Assembly (NCBI GenBank): GCA_001898645.1
Contig: MKUQ01000045.1
Location: 1 to 40,336 of the forward strand
From: Burkholderiales bacterium 70-64
Lineage (GTDB): Bacteria > Pseudomonadota > Gammaproteobacteria > Burkholderiales > Burkholderiaceae_E
Reading direction: 5' to 3'
Length of the DNA stretch: 40,336 bases
Below, piece by piece: positions 8,328-17,462 of this stretch. Made by a program: the position numbers and the translations under genes. Under the pieces are notes generated by a model. It saw only the letters and a list, made by a program, of their open reading frames with translations. It was not told the DNA's origin and did not search any database. The first letter of the stretch is position 1. The number at the start of each line of letters is the position of its first letter.

Positions 8328-8993
8328 TCAGATTGGCAATTCGTCATCGAAGTCGAACGCAAGCTGCACGTGAGGGCGGCGCAGCCGAAAACTCCGCCAA
8401 GGCCCGAGCATGAAGTGTTCGACGATAGGGATTGGTATGTGTGTCACATGAGTTACCAGCCATCGAGCGTTCGCGCAGCGGCGGTAAGCATAGGACCGGG
8501 ATATGCGCAAATGGTCTGCAACGGCGGACATGTTGTTGCGGAATCGACGTAGGAGATACACATACGCGGCCGCCAACGAGCCGTGTGCACAGAGGCCTGA
8601 CTCCAGCGCTGAGTCGGCTTCCTGCTCGAGCAGTTCGCCCAAGGGATCGCGCCCGTCATTGCTGACCAGCAAATAGGCCAAGGGATGGGCGTCCCCGTCA
8701 TGCTCGCTTCCCTTGGGCGCATGGTCGAGCCGCACGGCATTGCGGACTTTCTTCTCGGTGTAGCGGACCAGATGCTGGAAGAGATAACTCAGCAATCTGC
8801 GCTGGGAATCCATATCTGAAAGATCCAGGGGCCTGCCATCGCTCGTTTGCAGGCTCGAGGCCATGATCCAGGCCTCGTTGACGACGTCTTCGAACCGGTA
8901 TTCACCTCGAGTGGCGCGCGCGATGCTCTGCAAGTTCTTCTTCCGCCGAACCGTGAATTGCTGGAAAGCGTCATCGTCAGAGATTTGAGGCAC
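8328..8993 (-). CDS. Sigma-factor-like protein, fifth gene of the Wadjet operon
   Basis: This encodes 221 residues from a GTG at 8991-8993, chosen because GGGAG lies just upstream and the longer frame reads into jetD with non-native composition. The N-terminal half resembles sigma region 2 in pattern (RTRGEYRFEDVVNEAWIMA-like segment at about 28-47, then LLSYLFQHLVRYTEKKVRNAVRLDHAP). The C-terminal half has a helix-turn-helix (MSAVADHLRISRSYAYRRCANARWL) where sigma region 4 would be, and ends LAFDFDDELPI. It is a conserved-looking hypothetical family without a name known to me. The gene starts 14 bp after the jetD stop, on the same strand, so it is probably co-transcribed. A regulatory role for the operon is inference; it could instead be an unrelated island passenger. 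Confidence 0.7.
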   Translation of the reverse strand: MPQISDDDAFQQFTVRRKKNLQSIARATRGEYRFEDVVNEAWIMASSLQTSDGRPLDLSDMDSQRRLLSYLFQHLVRYTEKKVRNAVRLDHAPKGSEHDGDAHPLAYLLVSNDGRDPLGELLEQEADSALESGLCAHGSLAAAYVYLLRRFRNNMSAVADHLRISRSYAYRRCANARWLVTHVTHIPIPIVEHFMLGPWRSFRLRRPHVQLAFDFDDELPI

Positions 8994-9007
8994 GGCACGC
9001 TCCCGTG

Positions 9008-10288
9008 TCAGGCGAGTCGGAGATCCTCTATCAGGCGGTCTGCCACTGCTTCTTCTGCGATGGCCAGTCCGTGTCGGCACATTGCCGAAACGAGCTGCGG
9101 ATCCCAAGTGGCGGTGAGATTCGATGCGGTCAGGTCGCGCTGACTGTGCGGAGCGGTTTGCACAGCGGCCTCGTAGTCCCGAGTACTCATTTGCCAGGGC
9201 TGTGCCCGCCAGCTGCGCAACACATGGTTGGCGATCTGCAGGCCGGGCCAGTCGAAGTCGCCGTGGTAATGCAGGTGGGCGCCGGCACTGGCCAATTGAT
9301 CGAGCAGTGCGCGCTGCGCCGCGGCCGGCATGCCGTCGGTGCAAACGAGGGGGGCACAGTGCGCGCCCAGACAGTCGGCAGCGATGGCGACGAGATTAGG
9401 GTTCTCACAAACGTAGATGGCGCGGCCTTCGACGGACCATGCGGGCGACTCGCGCAGCAGCCGGCGCAGCGACAGGTAGGTAGGTTCGCCCGGCGCAGCG
9501 AGTACCGCCGCGAGCGATGGCAGGTTCAGCACCAGCACGGGCCGCGCCAATTCGTTCACCAGGATGCCGGCGCGGGCCCAGATGTCGCGCGTACCTTCAT
9601 CGATCGCCTGTGCTTCGCTGTCTGCTGGCGAACAGAGGCCAGTGTCCAAGATCACATCGCGGCTGGAGGGCGCTGCCGAGGCCTCGCAGCGGCGCCATGC
9701 GGCCAGCACCAGGCTGGCCACAGGCTGGCCCGCATCGAGTGCATGGGCATTGCCGAGAACCTGTGCGGCCAGTTGCGCACGGGGAAGGCCCGGCGCAGGC
9801 AGGCGGCGCAAGACTGCATCGGCTTGCGCGAGCAAGGTTTCAGCGGTCGTGGCGTCCCGTCGGGCCAGGCGCTTAAGCAGGGCGCCGGCGGCGGGTGTTT
9901 GCAGCCAGCCCTGCAGGCGTGGGGTGCGCTCTGGTCTCTGGATCACGGCCGACCAGGCAAGCTCAGCGGCCGCACGCAGGGCGACGCGGTTCATGATCGG
10001 ACCATCCAGCCGTTCGAGCGCGTCGCGCAGGGAGTCGCACAAGCCTGCGGCCCGCAATGCGGCATCGATGCTGGAGATATCGATGCGGACCGAGCGCGCC
10101 GTGCGCGAGGGGCGGCCGGTCAGCAAGGCGAGCGCCTCGTGCTCGGCGGGCTCGAGCTGGCTGAGGTGCAGCACCCTGCCTTCGTCTTTCCCGTCCTGCC
10201 GCTCGAAGTGGCGCCGCAGGCGCTGGCGCAACGCTGCCAAGGCGGGGCCGCCAAGCAGGCGTTCGAGGCGCGCGTGGGAGCTGTTCAT
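9008..10288 (-). CDS. jetD: Wadjet JetD (DUF2399/TIGR02679-type, Toprim nuclease)
   Basis: This 426-residue protein is the topoisomerase-VI-like nuclease subunit of Wadjet. The C-terminal Toprim fold is visible: the conserved acidic residue in VCENPN (E295), then PLVCTDGMP, and the DxD motif in HYHGDFDWPG (D344, D346), as in DUF2399 proteins. The N-terminal half is the helical arm domain that docks on the SMC complex. JetD cleaves small circular plasmid DNA after the JetABC motor has extruded it. The ATG overlaps the jetC stop by 4 bp (10285-10288). The metal-binding Toprim residues are present, so catalysis should be intact. Confidence 0.88.
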   Translation of the reverse strand: MNSSHARLERLLGGPALAALRQRLRRHFERQDGKDEGRVLHLSQLEPAEHEALALLTGRPSRTARSVRIDISSIDAALRAAGLCDSLRDALERLDGPIMNRVALRAAAELAWSAVIQRPERTPRLQGWLQTPAAGALLKRLARRDATTAETLLAQADAVLRRLPAPGLPRAQLAAQVLGNAHALDAGQPVASLVLAAWRRCEASAAPSSRDVILDTGLCSPADSEAQAIDEGTRDIWARAGILVNELARPVLVLNLPSLAAVLAAPGEPTYLSLRRLLRESPAWSVEGRAIYVCENPNLVAIAADCLGAHCAPLVCTDGMPAAAQRALLDQLASAGAHLHYHGDFDWPGLQIANHVLRSWRAQPWQMSTRDYEAAVQTAPHSQRDLTASNLTATWDPQLVSAMCRHGLAIAEEAVADRLIEDLRLA

Positions 10289-13200
10289 GGGGCTGGCGGA
10301 AAGCGGCGGTCCGGGTCGGCTTCGCGCCGCCGGGCACGGCCGTCCCAGGTCCAGCGGGAGACGTGCACAGCGTCAATGCCTTCACGCCGCTGCAATTGCG
10401 CGATGGACACGCCGGGCAGCTCGGCGTAGCAGGCCCATTCGCGCTCGCTGGTGATGACGAAGTCGAGGTCGAATTCCCGGATCAGCGCCATGCAATGGGC
10501 GCGGGCTGCATCGTCGATGCCGGCGAAGGCTTCGTCCAGCAGCACGAGGCGCGGGACGTGGGCGGCGCCGGCCTGACTATAGTAGCTGGAGACGGCTGCG
10601 AACAATGGAACGGTGAGACCCAACGCCCGCTCGCCGCTGGAGGCCGGGCCGGCGAGCGGACGCCATTGCCCGTCTTGCCAGCGCTGCACCCGAAAGCGAT
10701 GCCAGCGGCGGTAGTCGAGCGCACGCGCGAGTTGCTCCAACAGACTGCCACCTTGTTCGGCGTCGGCACGGCTGCGCTCGGCGGCGATGCGCTGCTGCAG
10801 CATCTCGCCAACCACGCGGCGGTCTTCGACGCTCCACAGGTCGGCGCTGGTGTTAAGCAGCCGGCGGCGTGCTGCCTCCAGGCCGACCGGTGCGCCATCC
10901 GCGCCTTCGGGCAGCGTCTGCCATTGCAGGCGAAAGCGCACGCCGGTGGAAGTGGGGCGTTTCTCCAACTCGTCGTTGATGGCGTTGATCTGGCGCTCGG
11001 CATCGCGCAACAGTTTTTGCACCGCGCTGGCGATCTCGGCTTGCAGGTGATTCTCCAGCACCTGACGTTCGCCTGCGGTGAGCAGTTCGCGACGTTGCGT
11101 GATCTCGCCGGCCAGGCTCCGCGCCAACTGGTCCGGCCGCTCAGGCCGGTTCTGGTAGACGATGCTGACGACCAGCCCGTAGTCGCTGGTTTCGGCCTGG
11201 GCCTGGTGGCTCAGGGCGGCCAGCGCGCGGCCCAGTTCGGTGTAGTCCTGCGAGACTTGACTTTGTACGCGGCTCCAGGTTTCGTCATCGGCCTTGACGT
11301 CGGCGAGCGCCTGTTCGGTACGGCGGGCCAGCGTCAGCGCGGGTTCGATGGTCCAGGGCGTCCGCAGCGGCGGCAGTTCGGCGTCCGGCCAGGCGGTGAG
11401 CAGCAGGCCGGTGACCGCGAAGCCCTGCAATTGGGCAATGGCGGCCTGGCGTGTGGCGCTGCGTTCCTCGAGCTTGGCTTCTGCGTCCTCGGTTTTCTGT
11501 TCAGCCCTGGCACGCGCTTCGCCGGCTTCGCGCAAAGCCTCGCCGTGCTTCTTGATGTCAGTCTCGTTGACGGTGACAGCCGCGCGGGCATCGCTCAGGC
11601 GCTGCCGCAGCTCTTCGACCTCGGCCCCCACGGATTCGCCTAGCGTCTCGAAGCGGATGCGGGCTTCCTCGGCCAAGGCCTCGCGTTCAGCCGCCTGTTC
11701 ATCAGCCTGCCGGCCATCGGCCTCGGCTTCCTGCTCGCGCCGTTGCTGCTGGGCACGTTCGGCCATCGCATCGCGCAGCTCGCGAGCGGCGTTGACCAGT
11801 GCGTGCAGCGTGTCGCCGAAGGCTTGCAGCGCCTGGACGATGGCCTGCAATGCCGGGCGCTCGGACGGAAGCGATAGGTCGCCGGCATCGTGTGCCAGGG
11901 TCTGGCGGGCGGCGTCCCAGCGCTGGACGGCTTCGCGCAACTGCTGCTCCGCCTGTTCCAGACGCTGGCTGGCAGCCTGGAACTCGCGTGCGGTCGCTGC
12001 GGCAGTGACATGGGCGGCATGCAAGGCATCGTCGGACGGCGCCGTCTGCCATTCGATGGCGGCTTGGCCTTGGTCTGCTTCGAGTTGGATGAAGTCTTGT
12101 CGCAGTTGATCCAAGGCGTGGGCCAGGGCATCCAGTCTTTGCTTGATCTCCTCCAACCGGCGTGCGCGGGCGGCGGCGCGCGCGGCGTAGCCGATGAACT
12201 CCGCGCGGGGCTTGTGCCAAGCACCAGCCAGTGCGCCGAGGCGGAACCGACCATCGGTGCCGATCCATGTTTCGGCATGGGCATCGTCGTGCACATCGCA
12301 GGCCACGCCTTCGAGCAGGCGCTGCAGCACGGCGGGCGCGACTGCCAGCGGCGCGCCGAGCGGGGCGGCGGCGGCTTGCAGACAGTCGGCCAGCGAGCGG
12401 ACCTGCGGTGGGCGGACCCGCCAGTGCGTATCGTGCACCAGCGGCAAACCATCGGCAGCCAGCAGCGTGCCGTCGGGGTCAACCCAGGCATCGAGCAGGC
12501 CGGCCGCCTGCAGGGCGGCTTCGATGCCGGCGCGCTCGGCATCGGGCACTGTGGGAAGGAAGTCCACCAGTTGCCACAGGGGCGCGCCAGCCCGGTCCGT
12601 GCGGACCGCGGGATTGCGCCAATGCGGCGGGACGGGCACAGTGTCTTCGCCTTGTTCGAGGCGGGTCTGCTCGGACAACAGTTCGATGCGTTCGTCGCCG
12701 AGTGCCTGCCGCTCGGTTTGCAGCGCCGCATGGCGCTGCGCAAGCCGCTGGGCGGTGGTCTGCTGGGCGGCGTGCAGTGCCCCGCGGGCCGGGTTGTCGC
12801 CTTCGAGGCTTACGGTCCAAGCGGCCAATGCCTGAAGCAGGTCTGCATCGGCGGAGACCTGCAGTTGCTGCAGGCCGTCCAGGTGCGCCTGCCAGGCCTG
12901 GAGCAGCACATCGGCTTGCCGTTCGACGGCGCTGTCGGCGGCCCGGCGCCGTTCGGCCGCGGCGTCGGCTTCATCCAGGCGTTCGTCGCGCCGAGCCTGC
13001 GCGTTGGCATGGTCCTGGGCCGCGCGTTCCGCTTCTTCGCAGCGGCCCAGCAGCAGGTCCACCTGCTCGCGGCGCGCGGCAGTGGCGCGGCGCAGATCCT
13101 GGCGGGCCGTGTCCAGTGCCAGCGGCGGCAGGGCTGCCAGCGCGGCGACATCGCTGGCAGCCAGGGGATTGGCCGCATAGGCAGCCGTGATGCCGGTGTG

Positions 13201-14427
13201 CTCGGCGTCGCGGGCGGCTTCGGCGCGCGCCTCGGTCCACACTTGGCCGGCTTGCTCCACGCGCTGGACGCGGATACGGCTGGCTTGCTGCTCACGGTCG
13301 AGGCGAGATTGCGCCTCGCGACGTGCGCGCTGGGCCTGCTCCGCATCCCGGTGGCAGCGATCCGCCTCACGCTCGGCCTGTTCGAGTTGTTTGGCACTGG
13401 TCATCGCCGGGTCGTTCTGCAGTTCTTCAAGCCGGATGCGGCTGGCCGCTAGCGCGGCCTCGCAATCGGCGTGGCGGATTCGGGCGGCATGCTCGGCCTC
13501 CTGGGCCTTCAGCAACGCGGCGCGCCCTTCGCTGAGTTCGCGGCTTGCGTTGTCAAAGCCGGTCTGCGCGCTGCGCAGACCGGCGGCCTGGCGCCGGGCC
13601 TGGGTGGCCGCATAGCGCCGGTAGCGCTGGTTGAACTGGCCGACGGCGCGCTCCAGCGCCTCGTACTCCGCCAGCTCGCGGCGGTATTCCTCCAACTGGT
13701 TCAGCGCGTCGGCCACGTCGGCCAGCAAGTCGGTGGACATGGGCGGCAGGGCTTCGGTCAGCGCGTTCGACAGATTGGCTTCGTCCGGCCTCTTTGAAAG
13801 CTGCGGCTGGCGCAACTGGATCAGCGTGTCCATCAGCGCGGCATAGCGCGCCGGGCCGAGGTGGAACAGACGCTCATCCACCGCCCGGCGATAGGCCGTG
13901 GCGGTGTCGAAGACTTGGCCCGCGTAAGTCTGGAGCGCCTCGCGCAGCCGCTCGCGCGTCAGGACTACGCGGCCGGGGTTCATCAGCCACAGATCCTGGC
14001 CAATGCGTGCGTGCTCCAGCAGGAAGAACCAGCTATCTACCTGCGCCCTCGCCGCGGCGGCCGCGAGACCGCAGCCGAGCGTGAGGTAGCGCGCCTGTCC
14101 TTCCTCGCCGAGGCGACCGAACTCGACCCAGGCGTAGCCCATGCGCCGCTCATGGCGGCCGAGCAGGAGGTTCCAGGCCATTTTCTTGCCCGGGTCACCG
14201 TCGGGCTCGACACGCGAGGGCTTGAGCTGCGCGTCGAACAGCAAAGGCAGCGTCAGAGACAGCACTTTGGACTTGCCGGTGCCGTTGTTGCCGCGCAAGA
14301 GCAAGTGGCCGTCGCGGAACCAGAATTCCTCGCTGTCGTAATGGAAGAGTTCCACCAGCCCCAGGCGCAGCGGTTGCCAGCGAGGCAAAGCGGGCTGGGG
14401 CAATGCAGCGGGTGACGTATCGGTCAT
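10285..14427 (-). CDS. jetC: Wadjet JetC (MukB/SMC-like ATPase, TIGR02680-type)
   Basis: This 1380-residue SMC-like ATPase is the DNA-loop-extruding motor of Wadjet. Start is the ATG at 14425-14427, overlapping the jetB stop by 4 bp; a longer open frame upstream lies inside jetB. Walker A RGNNGTGKSK is at about 45-54. The middle is a long Ala/Arg/Gln/Glu-rich coiled coil (about 260-1200) interrupted near 560-720 by a hinge-like globular segment. The C-terminal head has the signature SSGER (about 1263-1267) and Walker B LVLLDEAFAGID (about 1294-1305), followed by DLDFVITSERE, as in MukB-like SbcC_C heads. Length agrees with the family. It works with JetA (kleisin), JetB (KITE-like) and JetD. 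Confidence 0.92.
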   Translation of the reverse strand: MTDTSPAALPQPALPRWQPLRLGLVELFHYDSEEFWFRDGHLLLRGNNGTGKSKVLSLTLPLLFDAQLKPSRVEPDGDPGKKMAWNLLLGRHERRMGYAWVEFGRLGEEGQARYLTLGCGLAAAAARAQVDSWFFLLEHARIGQDLWLMNPGRVVLTRERLREALQTYAGQVFDTATAYRRAVDERLFHLGPARYAALMDTLIQLRQPQLSKRPDEANLSNALTEALPPMSTDLLADVADALNQLEEYRRELAEYEALERAVGQFNQRYRRYAATQARRQAAGLRSAQTGFDNASRELSEGRAALLKAQEAEHAARIRHADCEAALAASRIRLEELQNDPAMTSAKQLEQAEREADRCHRDAEQAQRARREAQSRLDREQQASRIRVQRVEQAGQVWTEARAEAARDAEHTGITAAYAANPLAASDVAALAALPPLALDTARQDLRRATAARREQVDLLLGRCEEAERAAQDHANAQARRDERLDEADAAAERRRAADSAVERQADVLLQAWQAHLDGLQQLQVSADADLLQALAAWTVSLEGDNPARGALHAAQQTTAQRLAQRHAALQTERQALGDERIELLSEQTRLEQGEDTVPVPPHWRNPAVRTDRAGAPLWQLVDFLPTVPDAERAGIEAALQAAGLLDAWVDPDGTLLAADGLPLVHDTHWRVRPPQVRSLADCLQAAAAPLGAPLAVAPAVLQRLLEGVACDVHDDAHAETWIGTDGRFRLGALAGAWHKPRAEFIGYAARAAARARRLEEIKQRLDALAHALDQLRQDFIQLEADQGQAAIEWQTAPSDDALHAAHVTAAATAREFQAASQRLEQAEQQLREAVQRWDAARQTLAHDAGDLSLPSERPALQAIVQALQAFGDTLHALVNAARELRDAMAERAQQQRREQEAEADGRQADEQAAEREALAEEARIRFETLGESVGAEVEELRQRLSDARAAVTVNETDIKKHGEALREAGEARARAEQKTEDAEAKLEERSATRQAAIAQLQGFAVTGLLLTAWPDAELPPLRTPWTIEPALTLARRTEQALADVKADDETWSRVQSQVSQDYTELGRALAALSHQAQAETSDYGLVVSIVYQNRPERPDQLARSLAGEITQRRELLTAGERQVLENHLQAEIASAVQKLLRDAERQINAINDELEKRPTSTGVRFRLQWQTLPEGADGAPVGLEAARRRLLNTSADLWSVEDRRVVGEMLQQRIAAERSRADAEQGGSLLEQLARALDYRRWHRFRVQRWQDGQWRPLAGPASSGERALGLTVPLFAAVSSYYSQAGAAHVPRLVLLDEAFAGIDDAARAHCMALIREFDLDFVITSEREWACYAELPGVSIAQLQRREGIDAVHVSRWTWDGRARRREADPDRRFPPAP

Positions 14428-15659
14428 TGGAGATCGAACAAGGAGGACGTAGCGGAATCTGCCGGTGTGCGAATGTCGGCCTCGCCTAGCGCGAAGCGGG
14501 CCAGCGCCGGCAGCGGCCGAACACGGCCGGCGTCGAAGGAGATGAGTTGCAGCTTCTGCAGCCGTTCCAATGCGATGCGGGCCAGTTCCCGTTCGGCGCC
14601 GGCTTCGCGGGCCGACTTGCGCCAGTAGTGGCCATAGCGGCCACGGGCCTCGGCGAGGAAGGCGGCCACGTCGTCCAGGCCGACAGGTTCGGGCCAATCC
14701 GCCAGGAATTCGGCCACCAGCAGCGTGGCATGCGCTTCCGTGCCTTCAGCTGGCATAGCCACGTCGGTCAGCTGGCCATCTTCGTCCACCAGGGCCAGAC
14801 CCTCCGCACGCTGTTCGGCGGCCAGTCCGGTAGCTTCGCAAAGACGGTTGGCCATGGCGCCGCGCTGGTTGGTGAAGTAGGCACGCTGCGCGTCGTCCAA
14901 GGTTTCGAGGTAGACCACCGAATCATCCAGCAGCCGGCGTGCGAGGTGATGGCGCAGCGCGGTGCGCTGGCCCTCGTCGCTATCGGGTACATGTTCGGCA
15001 ACCAGTGCGGCGAGGCGTTCTTCCAACGTCACCGGCGCCTGCTCGGCGGGCCAGGTGGAGGGGCCGCGCGCGGCGGCCAGAAGGCCGGCCAGTACGCGCC
15101 GCTGCACGTCATAGAGCGCGTCGCCGCCCTCGGTGCCAGCGGCTGCACCGTGCACGAAGCCTTCTTCGTCGCCGGCCACGCGCCGCAGCACACCCCACTG
15201 CAGCAGGCTGCGGCAGACGGCCACCAGTTCGCGGCGCTCGTGGGTGGCGGTGAGCTCGAAGCGGAAACCCCGCGAGGCCAGCGCTGGGTCGGCCGCCAGC
15301 AGCAACAGGCGCTCGCCCAGCACGCGCAGCGTGATCTGCGGATCGGCGCGTTCCAGCACGGCACAGGCCAAGCACAGCAGCACATAGCGCCGTCGCTCGT
15401 AGTCGGGCAAGCCGCGGCTGGCGTCCCGCAGATCGGCCGGGCGCTTATAGAGCCGGGCGCAATCGCGCTCGATGCGCAGCGTCCAGCCGGTCTCGCGCGC
15501 GAACCATGCGCGTAGTTCGTCGGCGTGGCGGCGTACGGCGGCGAAGTCTGCGTGCGCAGGGGTCATCAGCGGCGTCATCAGCAAGGCGCGCAAGGCTTGG
15601 ATACGTTCGTCGTCGCGGTGCTGGCTCTGCTGGCGGGCAATGTTGCGGGTGTCCGTCAT
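14424..15659 (-). CDS. jetB: Wadjet JetB (DUF2398/TIGR02678, MukE-like)
   Basis: This 411-residue protein matches the DUF2398 family, the winged-helix KITE-like subunit of this Wadjet type. Typical stretches are the N-terminal region around WFARETGWTLRIERDCARLYKRP, DYERRRYVLLCLACAVLER, the HERRELVAVCRSLLQWGVLRRV winged-helix segment and the C-terminal LERLQKLQLISFDAGRVRPLPALARFALGE. It should bind the JetA kleisin and DNA and bridge JetC dimers. Both ends overlap the neighbouring jet genes by ATGA (15656-15659 and 14424-14427). No oddities are seen. Confidence 0.9.
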   Translation of the reverse strand: MTDTRNIARQQSQHRDDERIQALRALLMTPLMTPAHADFAAVRRHADELRAWFARETGWTLRIERDCARLYKRPADLRDASRGLPDYERRRYVLLCLACAVLERADPQITLRVLGERLLLLAADPALASRGFRFELTATHERRELVAVCRSLLQWGVLRRVAGDEEGFVHGAAAGTEGGDALYDVQRRVLAGLLAAARGPSTWPAEQAPVTLEERLAALVAEHVPDSDEGQRTALRHHLARRLLDDSVVYLETLDDAQRAYFTNQRGAMANRLCEATGLAAEQRAEGLALVDEDGQLTDVAMPAEGTEAHATLLVAEFLADWPEPVGLDDVAAFLAEARGRYGHYWRKSAREAGAERELARIALERLQKLQLISFDAGRVRPLPALARFALGEADIRTPADSATSSLFDLQ

Positions 15660-17185
15660 TCATCCAGCCGTGTGATGGTGATCCGGTGGTCGCGGCCGGC
15701 GAAGGTGCCGGCGGGCGTGGTGATCTTGGCGCGGCTGCCGGCATCCAGCGGCTGCAGGCGGATGCGCAACAGGCCGTCGCCGCTTTGCAGCTCAACGGCT
15801 TCGTCAGGAGAGCTTTGCGCGGTGAGGGCTTCGCCCAGCAGCGACAGGAACAGGGCGAAGGCGTGCCCGTCCAGCGAGCCGAGTTCGGATAGTCGAGCCG
15901 GCTGCCCGGTGGCCAAGCGCTGGCGGGCGGCCTCGATCTGGGCATGCTCCTCCCGCAGTTGCGCGGCCAGCAGGCGGCGTTCTTCATCGCGGGCCTGTAC
16001 GCGCGGCATAGCGCCACGCGGTGCGGCCTCGCCGTATTCGCGAAGGCGGGGGTGGATGCGTAGCGGAGGCGCTTCGGCCCAGGGGGTACTGGCGGGCAGT
16101 TCCTGCGTGCCATCCTGCAGTGCCGGGTTCAACGAGAAATGCCGTGCGGGGTTCAGCGCGAAGGCGGCGCGTGCCAAACGATGAGCTTCGTCATCACTGG
16201 TGCAGGCGGCAAACCAATCGGCTAGCGTGCGGAAATCGGCCGAGCGGTCGCTGCGTCCGCTGCGGCGCTCGTTCAGCGCGGCGATGGCGGCCAGCAACTG
16301 GGGGATGGCCGCGCGCGCCTTCGAGCGCAGCAATTCAGCCTGCGGAGGTTCGTGGGCATGGACGACGAACCAGCGGCGCAAGCCGATCCAGCGTTCGCGC
16401 CAGACCTGCCAGCCGCGTGCATTGGCGTCGACTTGCTCTGCTTCGTCGCCAGGTGCGCTGTCGCGGGCTTCGCGCTGCGCAGTTTGCCAAAGAAGCGGGT
16501 CGATGCGTGGTGACAAGGACTCGATGCGTTGCGTGATGCCGCCGGATCGACTGACCAAGTCGCCGATGAAGCGTTCCAGATAGTCGATAATGCGTCGCTT
16601 GTAGGCCAGTACTGCATCGGCCTGGGCCTGTTGGACCTCGATGCTGCGGCCGATGCCGGCCATGAAGGCCTGCGCGTTGTCGGCCAAGCCTTCGAACACC
16701 CGCACCAGGTCGCGCAGGGTGGCATGCACCTTGGCGGCATCAGGCATGGTCTCGTCGGCTAATGCCTGTAAGGTTTGCAGCTGGGCGGTGATGTCCTCCA
16801 GTGCCACGGTCTGTAGCTCGGCACGGCGCTTCAAGGTGCGTGCAAAGGCGACTAATGCCGTTTCAACGGCTTCGCCACCCTGCGACAAGCGGTAGAGGAA
16901 GCGAGCGCGGTAAAAGTCGTTCAGGCTGGCGACGCGCGCCGTGTCGGGCTGTGATTCGAGATTGCCCCACTCGGTAAGCTGGGTCAGCGCAGCCTGTACT
17001 TCCTCGATACGCGGCTGCTGCGTAGCCCAGCGTCCCTCGGCCAGCACTTCGTCAGGCCGAAGGTGCAGGCGGAACTGGCGTTTGGCTGCGGCGAAGGCCT
17101 CCATCACGCAGCGATAGAACATGGCCTTCTCTGCGCTGACGTGGCGGAACAGGTCGGCCTGTATAGCGGCTGGAGGTACCGGCAT
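15656..17185 (-). CDS. jetA: Wadjet JetA (DUF2397/TIGR02677, kleisin-like)
   Basis: This 509-residue protein is the first gene of the operon. It matches DUF2397: N-terminal winged helix with RHVSAEKAMFYRCVMEAFAAAKRQF and LTQLTEWGNLESQPDTARVASLNDFYRARFLYRLSQGGEAVE, a long helical middle (about 110-300) and a C-terminal winged helix ending in LDEFGS-less TRLDE. It is the kleisin or MukF-like subunit that closes the SMC ring. The ATG is at 17183-17185 with a GGTA-rich, weak ribosome site. It lies 277 bp downstream of hipA of the second hipBA module on the same strand, so an own promoter is expected in 17186-17462, though none is obvious. Confidence 0.9.
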   Translation of the reverse strand: MPVPPAAIQADLFRHVSAEKAMFYRCVMEAFAAAKRQFRLHLRPDEVLAEGRWATQQPRIEEVQAALTQLTEWGNLESQPDTARVASLNDFYRARFLYRLSQGGEAVETALVAFARTLKRRAELQTVALEDITAQLQTLQALADETMPDAAKVHATLRDLVRVFEGLADNAQAFMAGIGRSIEVQQAQADAVLAYKRRIIDYLERFIGDLVSRSGGITQRIESLSPRIDPLLWQTAQREARDSAPGDEAEQVDANARGWQVWRERWIGLRRWFVVHAHEPPQAELLRSKARAAIPQLLAAIAALNERRSGRSDRSADFRTLADWFAACTSDDEAHRLARAAFALNPARHFSLNPALQDGTQELPASTPWAEAPPLRIHPRLREYGEAAPRGAMPRVQARDEERRLLAAQLREEHAQIEAARQRLATGQPARLSELGSLDGHAFALFLSLLGEALTAQSSPDEAVELQSGDGLLRIRLQPLDAGSRAKITTPAGTFAGRDHRITITRLDE

Positions 17186-17462
17186 ACTGGATACCTACTT
17201 TAATGCGAAGCGTGCTGTTTCATGCCTCTCCTTCTCTTTGTGCCCGTTCCTTGCTCCCCTGACTGATATTCAAAGCTTCATATTAACTTCCCCTTGATTT
17301 TTCGACTCTTGTAAATCCCAGATACGGTTCCTGCATTCGCTCGTCAAGGGCAGGCTGGCACTGGGCGGCGGTCAGGGCCATGGGCCCGCCCGGTTGGAAC
17401 GAGAAGGATCACGTTCGCAGCGGTTTGATGCGCTCTGGACACAAAGAGAGATGCGCCACCGA
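17186..17462. other. Gap between second hipA and jetA
   Basis: No gene is seen. The half next to jetA is AT-rich compared with its surroundings and is the likely place of the Wadjet promoter; on the minus strand TAATAT at about 17283-17288 could be a -10 box, but its -35 partner is poor. Confidence 0.35.
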
